A stretch of 8,350 nucleotides of DNA from Bacteroidales bacterium. Its GTDB lineage: Bacteria; Bacteroidota; Bacteroidia; Bacteroidales; JAADJA01. Location: contig JAIORT010000161.1 in assembly GCA_021107975.1 (NCBI GenBank), positions 1 to 8,350 of the forward strand. Reading direction: 5' to 3'. Positions 6,030-8,350 of the stretch are shown one piece after another (positions within the stretch are counted from its first letter, which is position 1; each line of letters opens with the position of its first letter). The notes beneath the pieces are model-generated. The model was given only the letters and a program-made list of their open reading frames with translations. It was not told the origin of the DNA and did not search any database. Made by a program: the position numbers and the translations under genes.

Positions 6030-7325
6030 ATGAGCATATATCAGGAATTAATTAATAAAGAAACCAAATTATCATTAATAGGATTAGGGTATGTTGGTTT
6101 GCCGATAGCCTTGGAATTTGCAAAAAAAATATCCGTTATAGGTTTTGATATCTCTGAGGAGCGGATTGAAATGATGAATAGCAGGAAAGACCCAAGTGAA
6201 GAACTTTCGGCTGAAGCTTTCGATAAATGTGATATTATGTTTACCTCAAATCCTGAGGATTTAAAAGAGGCTTCGTTTCACATTGTGGCTGTGCCGACAC
6301 CCATAGATAATCACAACATGCCTGACTTGTCGCCATTAATTGCAGCGTCAAAAACCGTTGGGAAAATTTTGAAGAAAGGTGATTATGTTGTATATGAATC
6401 AACGGTATATCCCGGAGCTACAGAAGAAGATTGCATTCCGGTACTTGAAGAAAATTCAGGATTGAAATATTTAAAGGACTTCAAGGTGGGATATTCTCCG
6501 GAGAGGATAAATCCGGGTGACAAGGTGAATACACTTTCTTCTGTAATTAAAATTGTATCCGGATGTGATGAAAATACCCTTGATAATGTAGCCAAAACTT
6601 ATGAATTGGTTGTTAAAGCCGGTGTTCACAAGGCACCGACAATTAAAGTTGCTGAGGCTGCGAAAGTAATTGAAAACACCCAAAGGGATGTTAATATTGC
6701 CCTGATGAATGAGTTATCTATTATTTTTAATAGAATGGGTATCAATACTTATGATGTTTTGGAAGCTGCCGGTACTAAATGGAATTTCCTGCATTTCTTC
6801 CCCGGATTGGTTGGCGGGCATTGCATTGGTGTTGATCCTTATTATCTTGCTTACAAAGCCAAAGAATACAGATACCATCCGCAAATTATCAATTCCGGGA
6901 GGTTTGTCAATGATTCGATAGGATTTTATATTGCAAAACAATTAGTTAAGAAACTTATCGATAAAGGGAAAAAAATCCTCCATTCCAAAGTATTGGTAAT
7001 GGGAATTACATTTAAAGAAAATGTTAGCGACCTTCGTAATTCAAAAGTTGTTGATTTGATAAATGAATTAAAAACTTACGGCGTTCTTGTTGAAGTTACC
7101 GATCCTTATGCTTCTTCCGATGAAGTAAAAAAGGAATATGGATTAGAACTTACCGAAGACATTGCAGATGATTATAATGCAGTAGTAGTTGCGGTATCAC
7201 ATAACGATTATCTGAATTTAAACGAAACTTTTTTTAAATCTATATGTACAAAAAATGCTATCCTTGTAGATATTAAAGGTATTTACAGAGATAAGATAAA
7301 AGAACTAAGTTACTGGAGTTTATAA
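6030..7325 (+). CDS. tviB: UDP-N-acetyl-hexosamine 6-dehydrogenase, TviB/WbpO type
   Basis: 431 residues, against about 425 for TviB. It oxidises C6 of UDP-GlcNAc (or UDP-GalNAc) twice with NAD to the uronate, in the cytoplasm. Seen in order: Rossmann GLGYVG (18-23), VPTPI (88-92), YESTVYPG (122-129), GYSPERINPGD (154-164), KVAEAAKVIENTQRD (206-220) with Lys212 and Asn216, and GLVGGHCIGVDPYYL (259-273) with catalytic Cys265. GITFKEN (325-331) and DLRNSK (334-339) mark the C-terminal UDP-binding domain. GTKWNFLHFFPGLVGGHCIG closely resembles the TviB version, unlike WecC or UDP-glucose dehydrogenase. Its product UDP-GlcNAcA is the substrate needed by wlbABC immediately upstream. No clear promoter lies between the terminator and the ATG at 6030, so expression may depend on readthrough. 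galE starts 15 bases after its stop. The symbol denotes the subfamily, not proven Vi-antigen function. Confidence 0.92.
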   Translation: MSIYQELINKETKLSLIGLGYVGLPIALEFAKKISVIGFDISEERIEMMNSRKDPSEELSAEAFDKCDIMFTSNPEDLKEASFHIVAVPTPIDNHNMPDLSPLIAASKTVGKILKKGDYVVYESTVYPGATEEDCIPVLEENSGLKYLKDFKVGYSPERINPGDKVNTLSSVIKIVSGCDENTLDNVAKTYELVVKAGVHKAPTIKVAEAAKVIENTQRDVNIALMNELSIIFNRMGINTYDVLEAAGTKWNFLHFFPGLVGGHCIGVDPYYLAYKAKEYRYHPQIINSGRFVNDSIGFYIAKQLVKKLIDKGKKILHSKVLVMGITFKENVSDLRNSKVVDLINELKTYGVLVEVTDPYASSDEVKKEYGLELTEDIADDYNAVVVAVSHNDYLNLNETFFKSICTKNAILVDIKGIYRDKIKELSYWSL

Positions 7326-7340
7326 TTTTAGATTTATCAA

Positions 7341-8350
7341 ATGAAGATTCTTGTTACCGGAGGCACCGGCTATATCGGCTCCCACACTGTGGTTGAGCTT
7401 CAGCAAAACGGATATGAAGTTGTTATTATTGATAATCTTTCCAATTCATATATTGAAGTTGTTGATAATATTGAAAAAATTACAGGTATCCGTCCCGGAT
7501 TTCATAAAATTGATTTAACGGAAAAGGATAAAACTTCTGATTTTTTCAGAAAGAATAATGATATTGCAGGTGTAATTCATTTTGCTGCGCTGAAAGCCGT
7601 CGGCGAATCGGTTGAAAAACCTTTGGAGTATTATCATAATAACATCTCGTCTCTGATCAATCTTTTACAGGGAATGAAAGAAAATAACATTAATAATATT
7701 GTTTTCTCATCATCTTGTACTGTTTACGGACAACCTGACGAATTGCCCGTTACAGAAAAAGCCCCGATCAAAAAAGCGTTATCACCTTATGGTAATACAA
7801 AGCAAATTTCAGAACAGATTATTGAAAGCATAAGTAGCGTGAGTAATATTCGGGGAATTTTACTTAGGTATTTCAATCCCATCGGATCTCATAAAACAGC
7901 GATTATTGGAGAATTGCCAATTGGTGTTCCTAATAATCTTGTACCTTTTATTACTCAAACAGCTATCGGTATAAGAGAACAGCTTAGGGTTTTCGGAGAC
8001 GATTATAATACGCCTGACGGTACCGCTATCAGGGATTACATTCATGTTGTGGATTTGGCAAAAGCACATGTTGTTGCAATTGACCGTATGATAAAAAATA
8101 AAGGCAAGAAAAAAGTTGAAATTTTTAATCTTGGAACCGGCAATGGATTTTCTGTTTTGGAAGTTATTAAATCATTCGAAAAAGTCTCCGGCGTTAAATT
8201 AAATTATAAAATTGTAGAAAGACGAGTTGGAGATATTGAAAAAGTATGGGCAAATACTACATTCGCAAATGAAGAATTAGGCTGGAAAGCGGAAAAAAAT
8301 ATTGACGACATGATGCTGTCCGCATGGAACTGGGAAAATGCTTTAAAAGA
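7341..8350 (+). CDS. galE: UDP-sugar 4-epimerase, GalE type, 3'-truncated by window edge
   Basis: The frame is open from the ATG at 7341 to the right edge, 336 codons; E. coli GalE has 338, so very little is missing. It interconverts the C4 epimers of UDP-glucose/UDP-galactose and possibly their N-acetyl forms, using bound NAD. Seen: GGTGYIGS (7-14) for NAD, DNLSNS (31-36), FAALKAVGES (81-90), SSSCTVYG (123-130) with catalytic Ser125, and YGNTK (150-154) with catalytic Tyr150 and Lys154. RYFNPIGSH (176-184) and GTAIRDYIHVVDLA (227-240) are classic GalE blocks. The position of E. coli Tyr299 (in GDLPAYWAD) is Val302 here (GDIEKVWAN), a smaller side chain that in related enzymes permits UDP-GlcNAc/UDP-GalNAc. 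It follows tviB by 15 bases and is likely co-transcribed with it. Confidence 0.93.
   Translation, partial: MKILVTGGTGYIGSHTVVELQQNGYEVVIIDNLSNSYIEVVDNIEKITGIRPGFHKIDLTEKDKTSDFFRKNNDIAGVIHFAALKAVGESVEKPLEYYHNNISSLINLLQGMKENNINNIVFSSSCTVYGQPDELPVTEKAPIKKALSPYGNTKQISEQIIESISSVSNIRGILLRYFNPIGSHKTAIIGELPIGVPNNLVPFITQTAIGIREQLRVFGDDYNTPDGTAIRDYIHVVDLAKAHVVAIDRMIKNKGKKKVEIFNLGTGNGFSVLEVIKSFEKVSGVKLNYKIVERRVGDIEKVWANTTFANEELGWKAEKNIDDMMLSAWNWENALK

Noticed and set aside
6709..6941. Alternative-frame and antisense short open frames within tviB
   Set aside because: They overlap the catalytic-Cys region of a full-length dehydrogenase and have no features of their own.

Overview
The window looks like a chromosomal piece from a member of the Bacteroidetes (Bacteroidota). 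It is AT-rich and lacks clear Shine-Dalgarno sequences ahead of most starts. It carries TAnnTTTG-type -7 promoter elements, two signal-peptide outer-membrane-type proteins of Bacteroidetes character, and a Kdo transferase with the WFHAASLGEFEQGRP form of the active-site loop. The phylum call is an inference from these traits; no rRNA or tRNA is present. There is no gene-free stretch above 300 bases; the longest gap is about 150 bases (3083-3235).

Region 1 (1-2048, minus strand) is a two-gene unit. An outer-membrane beta-barrel protein of unknown function is followed, with stop and start codons abutting (TAAATG), by waaA/kdtA, which adds Kdo to lipid A precursor. waaA runs off the left edge of the window only a few residues before its expected end. 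Region 2 (2093-3082, plus strand) is a divergent gene for a second secreted, probably barrel-forming protein of unknown function. Its stop codon lies inside a perfect palindrome followed by a T run.

Region 3 (3083-5943, plus strand) starts with a good Bacteroidetes-type promoter and a leader of about 100 nt. Three tightly spaced genes follow: wlbA/wbpB-like oxidoreductase, wlbB/wbpD N-acetyltransferase and wlbC/wbpE aminotransferase. These are the 3-oxidation, 3-transamination and 3-N-acetylation steps that turn UDP-GlcNAcA into UDP-GlcNAc(3NAc)A, a precursor of O-antigen or other surface glycans. A strong intrinsic-terminator hairpin closes this unit.

Region 4 (6030-8350, plus strand) holds a TviB/WbpO-type UDP-HexNAc 6-dehydrogenase, which would supply the UDP-GlcNAcA consumed by region 3. 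It is followed by a GalE-type UDP-sugar 4-epimerase that is cut at the right edge. The dehydrogenase can be read as a branch point: its product can enter the Wlb route, or the dehydrogenase/epimerase pair can make galacto-configured sugars. The epimerase has Val where E. coli GalE has the size-limiting Tyr299, which fits acceptance of N-acetylated UDP-sugars. Overall the window is an envelope-biogenesis neighbourhood (LPS core plus surface-glycan sugar nucleotides). I saw no mobile element, CRISPR array or defence system. The enzymes belong to known families; what is least described is the pair of uncharacterised barrel proteins and the way the sugar cluster is divided by a terminator.
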